A DNA stretch of 64,000 bases from Caldimonas brevitalea (GTDB lineage: Bacteria; Pseudomonadota; Gammaproteobacteria; Burkholderiales; Burkholderiaceae_C), in the NCBI RefSeq assembly GCF_001017435.1, contig NZ_CP011371.1, positions 2,852,001 through 2,916,000 on the forward strand, written 5' to 3'. A program made the translations under genes and the position numbers. Under the pieces are notes generated by a model. The model was given only the letters and a program-made list of their open reading frames with translations, did no database searches and was not told the DNA's origin. Shown here piece by piece: positions 33,290-47,802 of the stretch. Numbering within the stretch: the stretch's first letter is position 1; each line of letters opens with the position of its first letter.

Positions 33290-33317
33290 CTCAATTCAAT
33301 TGAGTGCAATTTAATTG
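33290..33317. promoter_or_regulatory. two adjacent OhrR-type palindromes before ohrR
   Basis: CTCAATTCAATTGAG (33290-33304) and CAATTTAATTG (33307-33317) are both perfect inverted repeats with an AATT core, close to the OhrR/MarR box. They sit 17 and 34 bases upstream of the ohrR start. Confidence 0.6.
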
Positions 33318-33523
33318 TGCGGGGAAAGGAAAACGGGATGGCGCATCCGTGTTCCGGCGAGGCCGCATCGCTTGCAGGCCCGCCGCTTGCAGCAGTTGAC
33401 GAAGCCCGGAGACATTCCGGCGAGCCCACGAGGCGCAGCGTCCGCGGGGAGGGCTTTTTTGCGGCGTTTGCGCTGCTCGCCTTCCTGACCCGCTCGGCGA
33501 GATGCACGGGATCGGGAGACGCC

Positions 33524-34672
33524 ATGTCCCTCTCTGACCTGATTCAAAGCCACGTCGACGCCATCGTTGACGAGTGGGCGGAATTCGCCAAAACGAATTT
33601 GCCGACGGCGCGCGAGTTGGCACCAGAGGAACTGCGTGACCACGCCAAGTTGCTGCTGCAGCACGTCGCGTCCGACATCCGGGCACCGCAGAGCGACAGC
33701 GAACAGCACGAAAAGTCGCGCGGCAACCGCCCCAGCAATGCGCCCGAGCTCACGGCGACGGCCAGGGCAGACGCGGAGCAGCGCTTCCGGCAAGGCTTCA
33801 CGCTGAAGGAGGTGGTGGCGGAGTACCGCGCCCTGAGAGCCAGTGTCGTGCGCCGGTGGTTCGATCAGCTCGAGACGGCCGACCTCGACACGCTCGCCGA
33901 GTTGATCCGGTTCAACGAAGCCATCGACCAGGCCATCAGCGAGTCGCTCGCTTGGTACGTGGACCGCGTCGAGGAGTCTCGAGACCTGATGTTGGGTGTC
34001 CTGGGACACGATTTGCGCAATCCCCTGGGCGCAGCTGGCAACTCCGTCCACTACCTGTTGGTCACCGATGGATTGACGGGCACCCAAACCAAGGCCGTGG
34101 TCCGCATCCAGTCGAGCGTGGACCGCATGCGCAAGATGGTCGACGACCTGCTCGACTTCACCCGAACGCGACTGGGATTGAGCCTGGCCCTCGCGCCCAG
34201 ACGCGCGAACCTGGGTCAGGTCTGCCGCGAGACGGTGGATGAGTTGCGCGCGTTCCACCCGGATCGCACCTTGCAGATGGATTGCTCCGGCGATCTGAGC
34301 GGCGAATGGGACGTGTCCCGGATCGGCCAGTTGGTGTCCAACCTTGTGGCCAATGCGATGCAGCACGGCCGCCCCGACACGCCGGTGTCGGTCAGCCTGC
34401 GCGGCGAGGGCGGCGAGATCAGCCTGAAAGTGCACAACGAGGGGCCACCGATCGCCCCGCAAGCGCAGCGCACGCTGTTCGACCCGCTGATGCGCCCGCT
34501 GGTGCAGGAGGCGGAGCGTCGCGAGGGGTCCTCGGGGCTCGGGCTGGGGCTCTATATCGTGCGCGAGATCTCGCTGGCGCACGGGGGAGAGATACAAGTG
34601 GCGTCCTCCGAACGCGACGGCACCACCTTCACGGTACGCCTGCCGCGCCAGCCGCCTTCCACGCCGGCGTGA
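33524..34672 (+). CDS. orphan sensor histidine kinase with RsbR-type N-terminus
   Basis: The product is 382 residues. The N-terminal helical domain (about 1-145, [27 protein letters not shown]) resembles the RsbR/RsbRD stressosome N-terminus. A HisKA domain with H162 in GHDLRNPLG follows, then an HATPase with the N-box [13 protein letters not shown] and G-boxes [11 protein letters not shown]. There is no signal peptide or membrane helix, so it senses in the cytoplasm. ATG 33524 has GGGAGA upstream; the frame stays open further left without a better start. No response regulator lies nearby. The signal and target are unknown. Confidence 0.85.
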   Translation: MSLSDLIQSHVDAIVDEWAEFAKTNLPTARELAPEELRDHAKLLLQHVASDIRAPQSDSEQHEKSRGNRPSNAPELTATARADAEQRFRQGFTLKEVVAEYRALRASVVRRWFDQLETADLDTLAELIRFNEAIDQAISESLAWYVDRVEESRDLMLGVLGHDLRNPLGAAGNSVHYLLVTDGLTGTQTKAVVRIQSSVDRMRKMVDDLLDFTRTRLGLSLALAPRRANLGQVCRETVDELRAFHPDRTLQMDCSGDLSGEWDVSRIGQLVSNLVANAMQHGRPDTPVSVSLRGEGGEISLKVHNEGPPIAPQAQRTLFDPLMRPLVQEAERREGSSGLGLGLYIVREISLAHGGEIQVASSERDGTTFTVRLPRQPPSTPA

Positions 34673-34727
34673 CCAGGGCCGGCGAGCGTTCGATCTTTCG
34701 TAGTCGCCGGCACCGCGCCGCCCGGCT

Positions 34728-36670
34728 TCAGGCGCCGAGTTGCTCGATCTGCTCCGACAGTTCGAGCCAACGCTCTTCGAGCGTCTCCACCTCGTCGCCG
34801 ATCGCCTTCAGGCGGCGGCCGTGTTCGGCCAGTTGCGCCGGCGTCAGGCTGCCGCCGGCCAAGGCTTCTTCCAGCCCCGCCTTCTCGGTGCCGAGCGCCG
34901 CCAGCCGCTGGTCGATGCCGGCCAGTTCCTTCTTGAGCGGCTTGGCCTGTTCGGCCAGCCGCTGGCGCGCCTGAGCCTGGGCCTTGCGTTCGTCGCGGCG
35001 GTTGGCTCCACCGGCTTCCGCTGACGTATTGGGCGACGCGGTGGCAGGCGCGGAAGCCGAAGCGGCCTCGCGTTGCTGCTTGGCCTGGTCGAGCAGCCAG
35101 CGCTGGTAGTCGTCGAGGTCACCGTCGAAGGGCGCGATGCCGCCGCGGCTGACCAGCCAGAACTCGTCGCACACCTCGCGCAGCAAGGCGCGGTCGTGGC
35201 TCACCAGCATCACGCTGCCGTCGAACTCGTTGAGCGCCAGGCTGAGCGCCTCGCGGGTGGCGAGGTCGAGGTGGTTGGTCGGTTCGTCGAGCAGCAGCAG
35301 GTTGGGGCGCTGCCACACCAGCATCGCCAGCACCAAACGCGCCTTCTCGCCGCCGCTCATCGTGCCGACCGGCTGGTACGCCATCTCGGCGACGAAGCGG
35401 AAGCTGCCGAGGAAGTCGCGCAGCTCCTGCTCGCGCGCCTGCGGGCTCACCTCTTTCGCGAGCCGGATCATGTGGTCCAGCGGCGAGTCGTCCGGCCGCA
35501 GCACGTCCATCTCCTGCTGCGCGAAGTAGCCGATCGCCAGGCCCTTGCCCTCGGTGATCTGCCCGCCCAACGGCGGCAGCGCCCGGGCGATGGTCTTCAC
35601 CAGCGTCGACTTGCCCTGGCCGTTGGCGCCCAGGATGCCGATGCGCTGGCCGGCCAGCACCGAGCGGTGGACGTTGCGCACGATCACCGTCTCGCTGGCC
35701 TCGCCTCGGTAGCCGCAGCTGACGTCCTTGAGCGAGAGCATCGGGTTGGGCAGGCTCTCGGGCTCGCGGAACTCGAAGCTGAAATCGGCCGCGGTTAGCA
35801 CCGGCGCGAGCTTTTCCATGCGCTCCAGTGCCTTGACGCGGCTTTGCGCCTGCTTGGCCTTGGTGGCCTTGGCCTTGAAGCGGTCGATGAAACGCGTCAG
35901 CTGTTGGATGCGGTCCTGCTGGCGCTCGAAGGCGGATTGCTGCTGCATCAGCCGCTCGGCCCGCATGGCCTCGAAGGCACTGTAGTTGCCGCTGTAGCGT
36001 GTCAGTTGCGCGTTGTCGAGGTGCAGCGTGACGCGGGTGATGGCGTCGAGAAACTCGCGGTCGTGGCTGATCACGAGCATGGTGCCCTCGAAGCGCTTGA
36101 GCCAGCTTTCCAGCCACACCAGCGCATCGAGGTCCAGGTGGTTGGTCGGCTCGTCCAGCAGCAGCAGATCGGCCGGGCACATCAACGCGCGCGCCAGCTG
36201 CAGCCGCATGCGCCAGCCGCCCGAGAAGCTGTTGACGGGCTGGTCGAGCTGGTCGGGCTTGAAGCCGAGGCCCAACAACAGGGCCTGGGCGCGGGCCGGC
36301 GCGTCGAAACCGGCGGCTTCTTCAAAGCGCTGGTGGGCCTCGGCGATCGCATGGCCGTCGCCCGTCGCTTCCGCTGCGGCCAGCGCCTCGCGCGCTTCCA
36401 TCAGCGGGGTGTCGCCCTGCAGCACGAATTCGGTTGCCGCCTCGTCGGTCTCGGGCATGTTTTGCGCGACCTCGGCCAGCCGCCAGCGCGGCGGCAGCTC
36501 GGCGTCGCCGCTGTCGGGGTGCAGCTTGCCGGTCAGCAGCGCGAACAGCGACGACTTGCCGGCGCCGTTGCGCCCGACCAGGCTGACCTTCTCGCCGGCA
36601 TGCAGCGTGACGCTGGCATCTTGCAGCACCACCTTGGCACCGCGGCGCAGCGTGAGGTTCTTGAGGTTGA

Positions 36671-36674
<4 letters not shown>
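34728..36674 (-). CDS. ABC-F family ATPase (YheS/Uup type)
   Basis: This 648-residue protein has two ABC cassettes: Walker A GRNGAGKSS and GANGQGKST, signatures SFSGGWRMR and TMSGGEKAR, and LLLDEPTNHLDL in both. A basic linker (QQLTRFIDRFKAKATKAKQAQ) lies between them, and the C-terminus is coiled coil (about 560-645). ABC-F proteins act on ribosomes to rescue or tune translation. YheS is the likeliest subgroup because of the C-terminal extension. Its ATG overlaps the prmB stop (ATGA), so it is the last gene of the dap/pilU/prmB run. Confidence 0.9.
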
Positions 36675-40804
<4,130 letters not shown>

Positions 40805-40830
40805 GGAAAAGACAGACTGAGGAAGAAGGA

Positions 40831-42045
40831 TCAGGAGAGGGATGACACGTAGGCGACGATCCGTTCGGCCGCTTCGACACATTCGTCGACCTCGGCCACC
40901 AGCGCCATCCGCACACGTCCGGCGCCCGGGTTGACGCCGTGGGCCTCGCGGGCGAGGAAGCTGCCGGGCAGGACCGTCACATTGTATTGAGCCAGCAGGC
41001 CACGCGCGAACTCGCAGTCGGCCGCCGGGCCGCGGCCGGGCACCTTGGCCCACAGGTAAAAACCGGCGTCGGGCAACTGCACGTCCAGCACCTCGGCGAG
41101 CATAGGCGTGACCCGCGCGAACTTGCTACGGTATTTCTCACGGTTCTCGATCACGTGTTGTTCGTCGTTCCACGCCGCGATGCTGGCCTGTTGCACCACC
41201 GGGCTCATCGCGCTGCCGTGGTAGGTGCGGTAGAGCAAGAACTGCTTGATCAAGGCCGCGTCGCCGGCCACGAAACCCGAGCGCATGCCGGGCACGTTGG
41301 AGCGCTTGGACAGGCTGGTGAAGGCGATCAAACGGCGGAAGTCGGGCCGGCCCAGCCGCACCGCGGCCTCCAGCCCGCCGAGCGGCGGCTCGTCACGGAA
41401 GTAGATCTCGGAGTAACACTCGTCGGAGGCGATCACGAAGCCGTAGCGGTCGCTCAGCTCGAACAGCCGCTGCCATTCGGCCAGCGGCATCACCGCGCCG
41501 GTCGGGTTGCCGGGCGAGCAGACGTAGAGCAGCTGCGTCGCGGCCCAGGTGGCTTCGGGGATGCTCGCCAGGTCGGGGGCGAAATTGCGCGCCGGGTCGC
41601 TGTTGGCGTAGACGATGCGGGCGCCGGCCAGCAGCGCCGCACCTTCGTAGATCTGATAGAACGGGTTGGGGCTGACCACCACCGGGCCGCCCTGGTCGCG
41701 GTGTTGCGTGGGGTCGATCACGGTCTGGGCCAGTGCGAACAAGGCTTCGCGCGAGCCGTTCACCGGCAGCACCTGCGTCGCGGCGTCCACCGCAATGCCG
41801 TAACGCCGGTTCAGCCAGCCGCTCATGGCCTCGCGCAGCTTCAGGTCGCCGGCCGTGGCCGGGTAGCTGGCCAGGCCCGAGAGGGCGCCGCGCAGGGCGT
41901 CCTGGATCAGGGCCGGGGTCGGGTGCTTGGGCTCGCCGATGCCCAGGCTGATGGGGCGCAGCGCTGGGTTGGGGGTGATGTCGCGGGTGAGGTCGCGCAG
42001 CCGCTCGAAGGGGTAGGGCTGCAGGCGGGAGAGCAGGGGATTCAT
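40831..42045 (-). CDS. dapC: succinyldiaminopimelate transaminase DapC
   Basis: This 404-residue class I PLP aminotransferase has the PLP lysine in [12 protein letters not shown]. Substrate and cofactor contacts are [12 protein letters not shown] and [11 protein letters not shown]. It forms the lysine-pathway set with dapD and dapE downstream and is the first gene of that run. The ATG is at 42045. Confidence 0.94.
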   Translation of the reverse strand: MNPLLSRLQPYPFERLRDLTRDITPNPALRPISLGIGEPKHPTPALIQDALRGALSGLASYPATAGDLKLREAMSGWLNRRYGIAVDAATQVLPVNGSREALFALAQTVIDPTQHRDQGGPVVVSPNPFYQIYEGAALLAGARIVYANSDPARNFAPDLASIPEATWAATQLLYVCSPGNPTGAVMPLAEWQRLFELSDRYGFVIASDECYSEIYFRDEPPLGGLEAAVRLGRPDFRRLIAFTSLSKRSNVPGMRSGFVAGDAALIKQFLLYRTYHGSAMSPVVQQASIAAWNDEQHVIENREKYRSKFARVTPMLAEVLDVQLPDAGFYLWAKVPGRGPAADCEFARGLLAQYNVTVLPGSFLAREAHGVNPGAGRVRMALVAEVDECVEAAERIVAYVSSLS

Positions 42046-42079
42046 CCTGGCGATTATCCGCGCTGCCGGCCGCGGCCGA

Positions 42080-42571
42080 TCAGCGCAGCAGGCCCGATTC
42101 GGCGGCGTGCTGCGGCAGTTGCACGGGTTCTACCGGCTTCCAGCCCTTTTGCCGGTGCTCGGCGACCACGTTGGTGTAGATACCCCCGCGCACGTACCAC
42201 TTGGCGACGATGCGCGCATAGCGCGGCTGCACCGCCTTGACGATGTCGGTCAGGATGTCGTTGGTCACCTTCTCGTGGAAGGCGCCTTCGTTGCGGAAGC
42301 TCCACATGTACATCTTCAAGCTCTTCAATTCGATACAGAGCTGGTCGGCGATGTAGTCGATCGTGAAATGGGCGAAGTCGGGCTGGCCGGTCAGCGGACA
42401 GTGGCAGGTGAACTCGGGGATCTGGAACTGGATCACGTAGTCCCGCTCGGGCGCCGGGTTGTCGAACACGTGCAGCTCTTTCGACGGCGCTGACGGCGGG
42501 TTGGCCGGCATCGGGCGTTGCTTGGGGGCGGCCGCTGGCTTGGCGGCGGCCTTGTTCACGTTCTTGGCCAT
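42080..42571 (-). CDS. queF: preQ0 nitrile reductase QueF
   Basis: This 163-residue NADPH-dependent enzyme reduces 7-cyano-7-deazaguanine to preQ1 for queuosine tRNA modification. The catalytic Cys lies in [15 protein letters not shown] and the QueF motif in [20 protein letters not shown], so it is the short type I form. A Lys/Ala/Pro-rich leader (1-30) is present. An in-frame ATG upstream (about 42610) is possible. It is divergent from smc. I see no riboswitch-like structure upstream. Confidence 0.93.
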   Translation of the reverse strand: MAKNVNKAAAKPAAAPKQRPMPANPPSAPSKELHVFDNPAPERDYVIQFQIPEFTCHCPLTGQPDFAHFTIDYIADQLCIELKSLKMYMWSFRNEGAFHEKVTNDILTDIVKAVQPRYARIVAKWYVRGGIYTNVVAEHRQKGWKPVEPVQLPQHAAESGLLR

Positions 42572-42727
42572 GTCTGGGTGGTCTTTCGGGCAAGGGGCGG
42601 ATGGTATCATCCCGCCTCGGTTGTTCCTCGGCCAAAGAGCAGATTCACGAGGAAAATCAAACACTTAAGAACGCGCTGAGCGAGCGGGGCCGGGGTTGCG
42701 CCGGGCACCGCACGGCGCGTCCACCCC

Positions 42728-45700
42728 ATGCGTCTGAATTCGATCAAGCTGTCCGGCTTCAAGTCTTTCGCCGAGCCGACCCATTTCCAGCTGCCCGGCC
42801 AGCTGGTCGGCGTGGTCGGCCCGAACGGGTGCGGCAAGTCCAACATCATGGACGCGGTGCGGTGGGTGCTGGGGGAGTCCAAGGCCTCCGAGCTGCGCGG
42901 CGAGTCGATGCAGGACGTGATCTTCAACGGCTCGGGCAACCGCAAGCCGTCGAGCCGCGCCAGCGTCGAGCTGGTGTTCAGCAACGAAGACGCGCGCGCC
43001 GGCGGCCAGTGGAACCAGTTCGCCGAGATCGCCGTCAAGCGCGTGCTGACGCGCGACGGCACTTCCAGCTACTTCATCAACAACCAGCCGGTGCGCCGGC
43101 GCGACGTGCAGGACGTGTTCCTCGGCACCGGCCTGGGGCCGCGCGCCTACGCCATCATCGGCCAGGGCACCATCAGCCGCATCATCGAGTCCAAGCCCGA
43201 GGAACTGCGCATGTTCCTCGAAGAGGCGGCCGGCGTCTCGAAGTACAAGGAGCGCCGCCGCGAGACCGAGAACCGGCTCAAGGACACGCGCGAGAACCTG
43301 ACCCGCGTCGAAGACATCCTGCGCGAGCTGAACGCCAACCTCGACAAGCTGGAGCGCCAGGCCGAAGTGGCGTCGCGCTACCGCCACCTGCAAGAGCAGG
43401 GCACGCTGAAGCTGCACCAGCTGTGGTTCTTGAAACACCGCGACGCCGCCACCGAGGAAGAGCGGGTGCGCAAGGACGTGCTGGAAGCCACCAACGCGCT
43501 CGAATCGCGCATGGCCGAGCTGCGGCATGTCGAGGCCGAGCTGGAGACGGTGCGCCAGGCGCACTACACCGCGAGCGACGAGCTGCACGTGGCCCAGGGC
43601 GCCTTGGCCGAGGCCAGCCTCGAGGTGAGCCGGCTGGAAGAGCGCATCCGCTACGTGGTCGAAGGCCGCCAGCGGGTCGAGCAGCGTTTGGTCGAACTGC
43701 GGGCCCAGAGCGAGCAGTGGGCCGATCGGCGTGCGGGTGCCGAACAGGAACTGGAAACCATCGCCGAGCAGATCGCGGCGGCCGAAGAACAGTCCGAGAT
43801 CCTGGCCGCGCAGGCCGAGGAGCAGGCGGCCAACCTGCCCGGCTACGACGACGCGGTGCGGGCCGCCAGCCAAAAGGCCAATGAACAGCGCAATGTCGCG
43901 GCCGGCGTGCAGCAGCAGATCCAACTGCTGGCCGCCGAGTCGCGCAACGTCGAGGAGCAGACGCGCCAGTTCTCGCTGCGGCGCGAACGCCTGAGCACCG
44001 AGGTCAAGGCGCTGGCCGCGCCAGACGAAGCCCGGCTGGTCGAGCTGACCCGGCAGAACGAGCAGGCCGCCGAGGCGCAGGCCATCGCCGAGGAGCGTCT
44101 GCACGAGCTGACCGAGCAGGTGCCGCAGCTCGACGAGGAACGCCGCGCCAAGCAGGAGCAGGTCAACGCCGAGTCGGCCAAGCAGGCCGATCTGGCGGCC
44201 CGGCTGGACGCGTTGCGTGCGCTGCAGGAAAAGGTGCAGACCGAGGGCAAGCTCAAGCCCTGGCTCGCCAAACACGGTCTGGAAGGCCTGCAGGGCCTGT
44301 GGACCCGGGTGCACATCGAAACCGGCTGGGAAACCGCGCTCGAATCGGCGCTGCGCGAGCGCCTGAACGCGCTGGAAGTGGGCCGGGTCGAGACGGTGCG
44401 CGCCTTCGCGGCCGACGCGCCACCGGCCAAGCTGGCCTTCTACACGCTGCCGCCGGCCGGCATCGCCAACACCCACCAGACGCTGCCGCGCTTGTCCGAA
44501 CTGCTGCGGCTGAACGACGCCGGCCTGAAGGCCTTGCTGAACGACTGGCTGGAGGGGGTCTACACCGCCAGCTCGCTGGACGAGGCCCTGGCCGAGCGCG
44601 GCAAGCTGACGCACGGCGAGGTCATCATGACGCGCGAGGGCCACGCGGTCTCGCAGTTCGCGGTGGCCTTCTATGCCCCCGATTCAGAGCAGGCCGGCAT
44701 GCTGGCGCGGGCGCAGGAGATCGAAAACCTGGAGCGCCAGGTGCGCGCCCAGGCGCTGATCGCCGAAGACTCGCGCACCGCGCTGGTGCGCGCGGAGGCC
44801 GCCTACACCGACGCGTCGCAGCGGCTGGTGAGCGCCCGCCGCGAGGCCGCCGAGTTGCAGAGCCGCCATCACCAGTTGCAGGTGGAAGTGCTGCGTTTGA
44901 GCCAGCAGGCCGAGCAGGCCAGCGCGCGGCGCGGGCAGATCCAGGGCGAGCTGGCCGAGATCGACGCGCAGCTGGAAGAGCTGAACGAACGCCGCGCCAC
45001 CGGCGAGGCCCGCTTCGAAGAGCTGGACATGGCGCTGGCCAACGAACAGGAGCGTCACGCCGAGCTGGAAGAGGCCGTGATCGAGGCCGAACGCCGGCTG
45101 TCGCAGGCGCGCGAGCAACTGCGCTCGCTCGAGCGTGAGGCGCAGGAAGCGCAGTTCTCGGCGCGCGCGCTGGCGGCCCGGCGCGGCGAGCTGCAGCGCT
45201 CGATCGAAACCGCGGCGCAGCAGATCCAGGCCAATGAGCAGACTGCGGCGCAGCTGCAGTCCGAGCTCGACAGCTTCAACGACCAGGCCGCCCAGGCCGG
45301 TTTGCAGGAGGCCCTCGCGCTCAAGCTCGACCGCGAATCGGCGCTGGCGGCCAAGCGCAGCGAATACGACGATTTGTCGCTCAAGCTGCGGCGGGCCGAA
45401 GAGCAGCGGCTGGAGTTCGAGCGCAGCCTGCAGCCGCTGCGCGACCGCATCACCAAGCTGCAGCTGGAGCAGCAGGCGGCGTCGCTGGGCGGCGCGCAGT
45501 TCCTCGAGCAGCTGACGGCGGCCGAAGTCGACCTCGAAGCCATCGCCAAGAGTGTCGAGGAGGGCAGCGTCAAGCTCTACGGCCTGCAAGGCGAGATCGA
45601 CCGCATCAACCGCGAGATCACCGCCTTGGGCGCGGTGAACCTGGCCGCGCTCGACGAATTGACCGCCGCCCGCGAGCGCAAGACCTTCCTCGACGCCCAG

Positions 45701-46243
45701 TCGGCCGACCTCAACGAGGCCATCACGACGCTGGAAGACGCGATCCACAAGATCGACCTGGAAACGCGCGACCTGCTGAAGAAGACCTTCGATTTCGTCA
45801 ACGAACACTTCGGCAAGATGTTCCCCAGCCTGTTCGGCGGCGGCACCGCCAAGCTGGTGATGACGGGCGACGAGATCCTCGACTCGGGCGTGCAGGTGAT
45901 GGCCCAGCCGCCGGGCAAGAAGAACAGCACCATCCATTTGCTGTCGGGCGGCGAGAAGGCGCTGACGGCCATCGCGCTGGTGTTCGCGATGTTCCAGCTC
46001 AACCCGGCGCCGTTCTGCTTGCTCGACGAAGTGGACGCGCCGCTGGACGACGCCAACACCGAGCGCTATGCCAACCTGGTGCGCAGCATGTCCAAGGGCA
46101 CGCAGTTCTTGTTCATCTCGCACAACAAGATCGCGATGGAAATGGCCGAGCAACTGATCGGCGTGACGATGCAGGAGCAGGGCGTTTCGCGTATCGTCGC
46201 GGTCGACATGGAAGCCGCGCTCGGCATGGCGGAGGCCGCCTGA
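42728..46243 (+). CDS. smc: chromosome segregation protein SMC
   Basis: This 1171-residue ATPase organises and segregates the chromosome. The N-terminal Walker A is GPNGCGKSNIMDAV. Coiled coil fills about 170-490 and 660-1000. A hinge lies about 500-650 (EGLQGLWTRVHIETGWETALESALRERL). The C-terminal signature is LSGGEKALTAIAL and Walker B is FCLLDEVDAPLDD. Length matches the family. zipA follows by 91 bases. Confidence 0.97.
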   Translation: MRLNSIKLSGFKSFAEPTHFQLPGQLVGVVGPNGCGKSNIMDAVRWVLGESKASELRGESMQDVIFNGSGNRKPSSRASVELVFSNEDARAGGQWNQFAEIAVKRVLTRDGTSSYFINNQPVRRRDVQDVFLGTGLGPRAYAIIGQGTISRIIESKPEELRMFLEEAAGVSKYKERRRETENRLKDTRENLTRVEDILRELNANLDKLERQAEVASRYRHLQEQGTLKLHQLWFLKHRDAATEEERVRKDVLEATNALESRMAELRHVEAELETVRQAHYTASDELHVAQGALAEASLEVSRLEERIRYVVEGRQRVEQRLVELRAQSEQWADRRAGAEQELETIAEQIAAAEEQSEILAAQAEEQAANLPGYDDAVRAASQKANEQRNVAAGVQQQIQLLAAESRNVEEQTRQFSLRRERLSTEVKALAAPDEARLVELTRQNEQAAEAQAIAEERLHELTEQVPQLDEERRAKQEQVNAESAKQADLAARLDALRALQEKVQTEGKLKPWLAKHGLEGLQGLWTRVHIETGWETALESALRERLNALEVGRVETVRAFAADAPPAKLAFYTLPPAGIANTHQTLPRLSELLRLNDAGLKALLNDWLEGVYTASSLDEALAERGKLTHGEVIMTREGHAVSQFAVAFYAPDSEQAGMLARAQEIENLERQVRAQALIAEDSRTALVRAEAAYTDASQRLVSARREAAELQSRHHQLQVEVLRLSQQAEQASARRGQIQGELAEIDAQLEELNERRATGEARFEELDMALANEQERHAELEEAVIEAERRLSQAREQLRSLEREAQEAQFSARALAARRGELQRSIETAAQQIQANEQTAAQLQSELDSFNDQAAQAGLQEALALKLDRESALAAKRSEYDDLSLKLRRAEEQRLEFERSLQPLRDRITKLQLEQQAASLGGAQFLEQLTAAEVDLEAIAKSVEEGSVKLYGLQGEIDRINREITALGAVNLAALDELTAARERKTFLDAQSADLNEAITTLEDAIHKIDLETRDLLKKTFDFVNEHFGKMFPSLFGGGTAKLVMTGDEILDSGVQVMAQPPGKKNSTIHLLSGGEKALTAIALVFAMFQLNPAPFCLLDEVDAPLDDANTERYANLVRSMSKGTQFLFISHNKIAMEMAEQLIGVTMQEQGVSRIVAVDMEAALGMAEAA

Positions 46244-46334
46244 GCCGCGGCGCGCGGCAGCCGGTGCCGGGAGGGCGCTGTCGCGCCGTCCGGGTTCACC
46301 CCCGACACGCTATAGACGAAGGACAACAGGCCCG

Positions 46335-47414
46335 ATGAGCAGCTTGCAGGTTGCGTTGGCCGTGCTGGGCGGCCTGGTGCTCGCCGGCGTGGTCGCCCAC
46401 GGCGCGTGGCAGTCGCGCAAGGCGGGCTTTCGCCAGCCGCTGATGCGCACGCCCAAGGAGCCGCCGCCGGCGATCGAGCCCACGTTCGGCCCGATGGAGC
46501 CGATCGAGCCGGCCGCCGCACCCGAGCCCGGCGACGACGAAATGCCGTCGATGCCGCCGCTGATCCCGCCGGTGGCGGTGCGGCGCCAGCACGGCGTGCG
46601 GCTCGACCCGCTGATCGACGCAATGGCCACGCTGAGCCTGGACAACCGCGTCAGCGGCGACAACGTGCTGGCCCATCTGCCGCCCACGCGGCGCGCCGGC
46701 AGCAAACCGTTTTTCATCGAGGGCCTGAACGAGGCCACCGGTGAATGGGAAGCGCCGCAGCCGGGCCACACCTACCGCGAGTTCCAGGCCGGTGTGCAGC
46801 TGGCCAACCGCACCGGCGCGCTCAACGAGATCGAATATTCCGAGTTCGTCCAGAAGGTGCAGGGGTTTGCCGACGCGCTGGGCGGGGCGGTCGATTTCCC
46901 TGACATGCTCGACGAGGTGGCGCGGGCGCGCGAGCTCGACCAGTTCGCGGGGCAGCACGATGCCCAGCTGGCCTGCCATCTGCACGCCCGTGGTGCGGCG
47001 TGGGCCGTGTCTTATATCCAGCAGCACGCGGCGCGGCACGGCTTTGTGCCGGGTGTGGTGCCCGGGCGGCTGGTGCTGCCGGCCCGCGAAGAGGGCGGCC
47101 CTCCGGTGCTCAGCCTGCAGTTCGACTCGCAGGCGGCGTTTGCTGACGATCCCAACCTGGTGGCGGTGCGCGACGTCACCTTGTCGTTCGACGTGCCGCA
47201 GACCGCGGCGGCCGAAGCGCCCTTCCGTGCCTGGCAGGCGAGCGCGCAGGCCTTGGCGGCCGACATGGAAGCGGTGGTGGTCGACGACAACGGGCACCCG
47301 CTGAGCGACCCGGGTTTCGAGGCCATCGGCCGCGAGCTGGAGCACTTGTACCGCACGCTCGAGGAGCGTGGGCTGGCGGCGGGGTCGCCGGCGGCGCGGC
47401 GGGTGTTCAGCTAG
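46335..47414 (+). CDS. zipA: cell division protein ZipA-like
   Basis: The product is 359 residues. An N-terminal membrane helix (about 5-24, VALAVLGGLVLAGVVAHGAW) is followed by a Pro/Glu-rich linker and a C-terminal domain (about 230-350) resembling the FtsZ-binding fold of ZipA. Sequence conservation is low, as usual in Burkholderiales, so the call rests on layout and on its place after smc. It would tether FtsZ to the membrane at the septum. In related genomes ligA usually follows directly; here three unrelated genes intervene. Confidence 0.75.
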   Translation: MSSLQVALAVLGGLVLAGVVAHGAWQSRKAGFRQPLMRTPKEPPPAIEPTFGPMEPIEPAAAPEPGDDEMPSMPPLIPPVAVRRQHGVRLDPLIDAMATLSLDNRVSGDNVLAHLPPTRRAGSKPFFIEGLNEATGEWEAPQPGHTYREFQAGVQLANRTGALNEIEYSEFVQKVQGFADALGGAVDFPDMLDEVARARELDQFAGQHDAQLACHLHARGAAWAVSYIQQHAARHGFVPGVVPGRLVLPAREEGGPPVLSLQFDSQAAFADDPNLVAVRDVTLSFDVPQTAAAEAPFRAWQASAQALAADMEAVVVDDNGHPLSDPGFEAIGRELEHLYRTLEERGLAAGSPAARRVFS

Positions 47415-47446
47415 ACACCCCGGCCGCGGGCACCAAGGGCCCGTCC

Positions 47447-47734
47447 TCAGCCTTCCATGCCTTTGGCGCGTAGTTGCAGCTGCGTCAGCTCGGTGATCAT
47501 GGCCCGGTAGATCGCCTGCACCGTGGCTTCATGGCCACCGGCCTCGCGCGCCCGCACCGCCACGCGGTCGAGCACCTCACGAACCCGGTCTTCCCCCTTC
47601 ACTTCGCTGACGGTGTGCTTGAGGCGGCTGGCTTGCAAGGCCAACGCAGTGCGTCGGACCAGCAGGGGGACCAACTGGGCGTCGATGTCGTCGATCTGGG
47701 CTCGGACGTGGGCAAGGTCGGGATGGGAGTTCAT
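47447..47734 (-). CDS. chorismate mutase, AroQ class
   Basis: This 95-residue all-helical enzyme converts chorismate to prephenate. The family pattern is clear: HVRAQIDDIDAQLVPLLVRRTALALQASRLK, with Arg11, Lys39 and the later GEDRVREVLDRV matching AroQ active-site residues by eye. There is no signal peptide, so it is the cytoplasmic monofunctional type. It is downstream of the LysE-type exporter on the same strand (68-base gap). Confidence 0.88.
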   Translation of the reverse strand: MNSHPDLAHVRAQIDDIDAQLVPLLVRRTALALQASRLKHTVSEVKGEDRVREVLDRVAVRAREAGGHEATVQAIYRAMITELTQLQLRAKGMEG

Positions 47735-47802
47735 GGGTGTGCGCGGCTTGGAAGTCGCATGGGGCCGTCCGGCAAGGCGGTCGCGGACGCGTCGACCTGC
47801 CA

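Noticed and set aside
33152..33523. Upstream extension of the histidine kinase reading frame
   Set aside because: It would overlap the ohrR start and operators. ATG 33524 has a ribosome binding site and starts a sensible domain.
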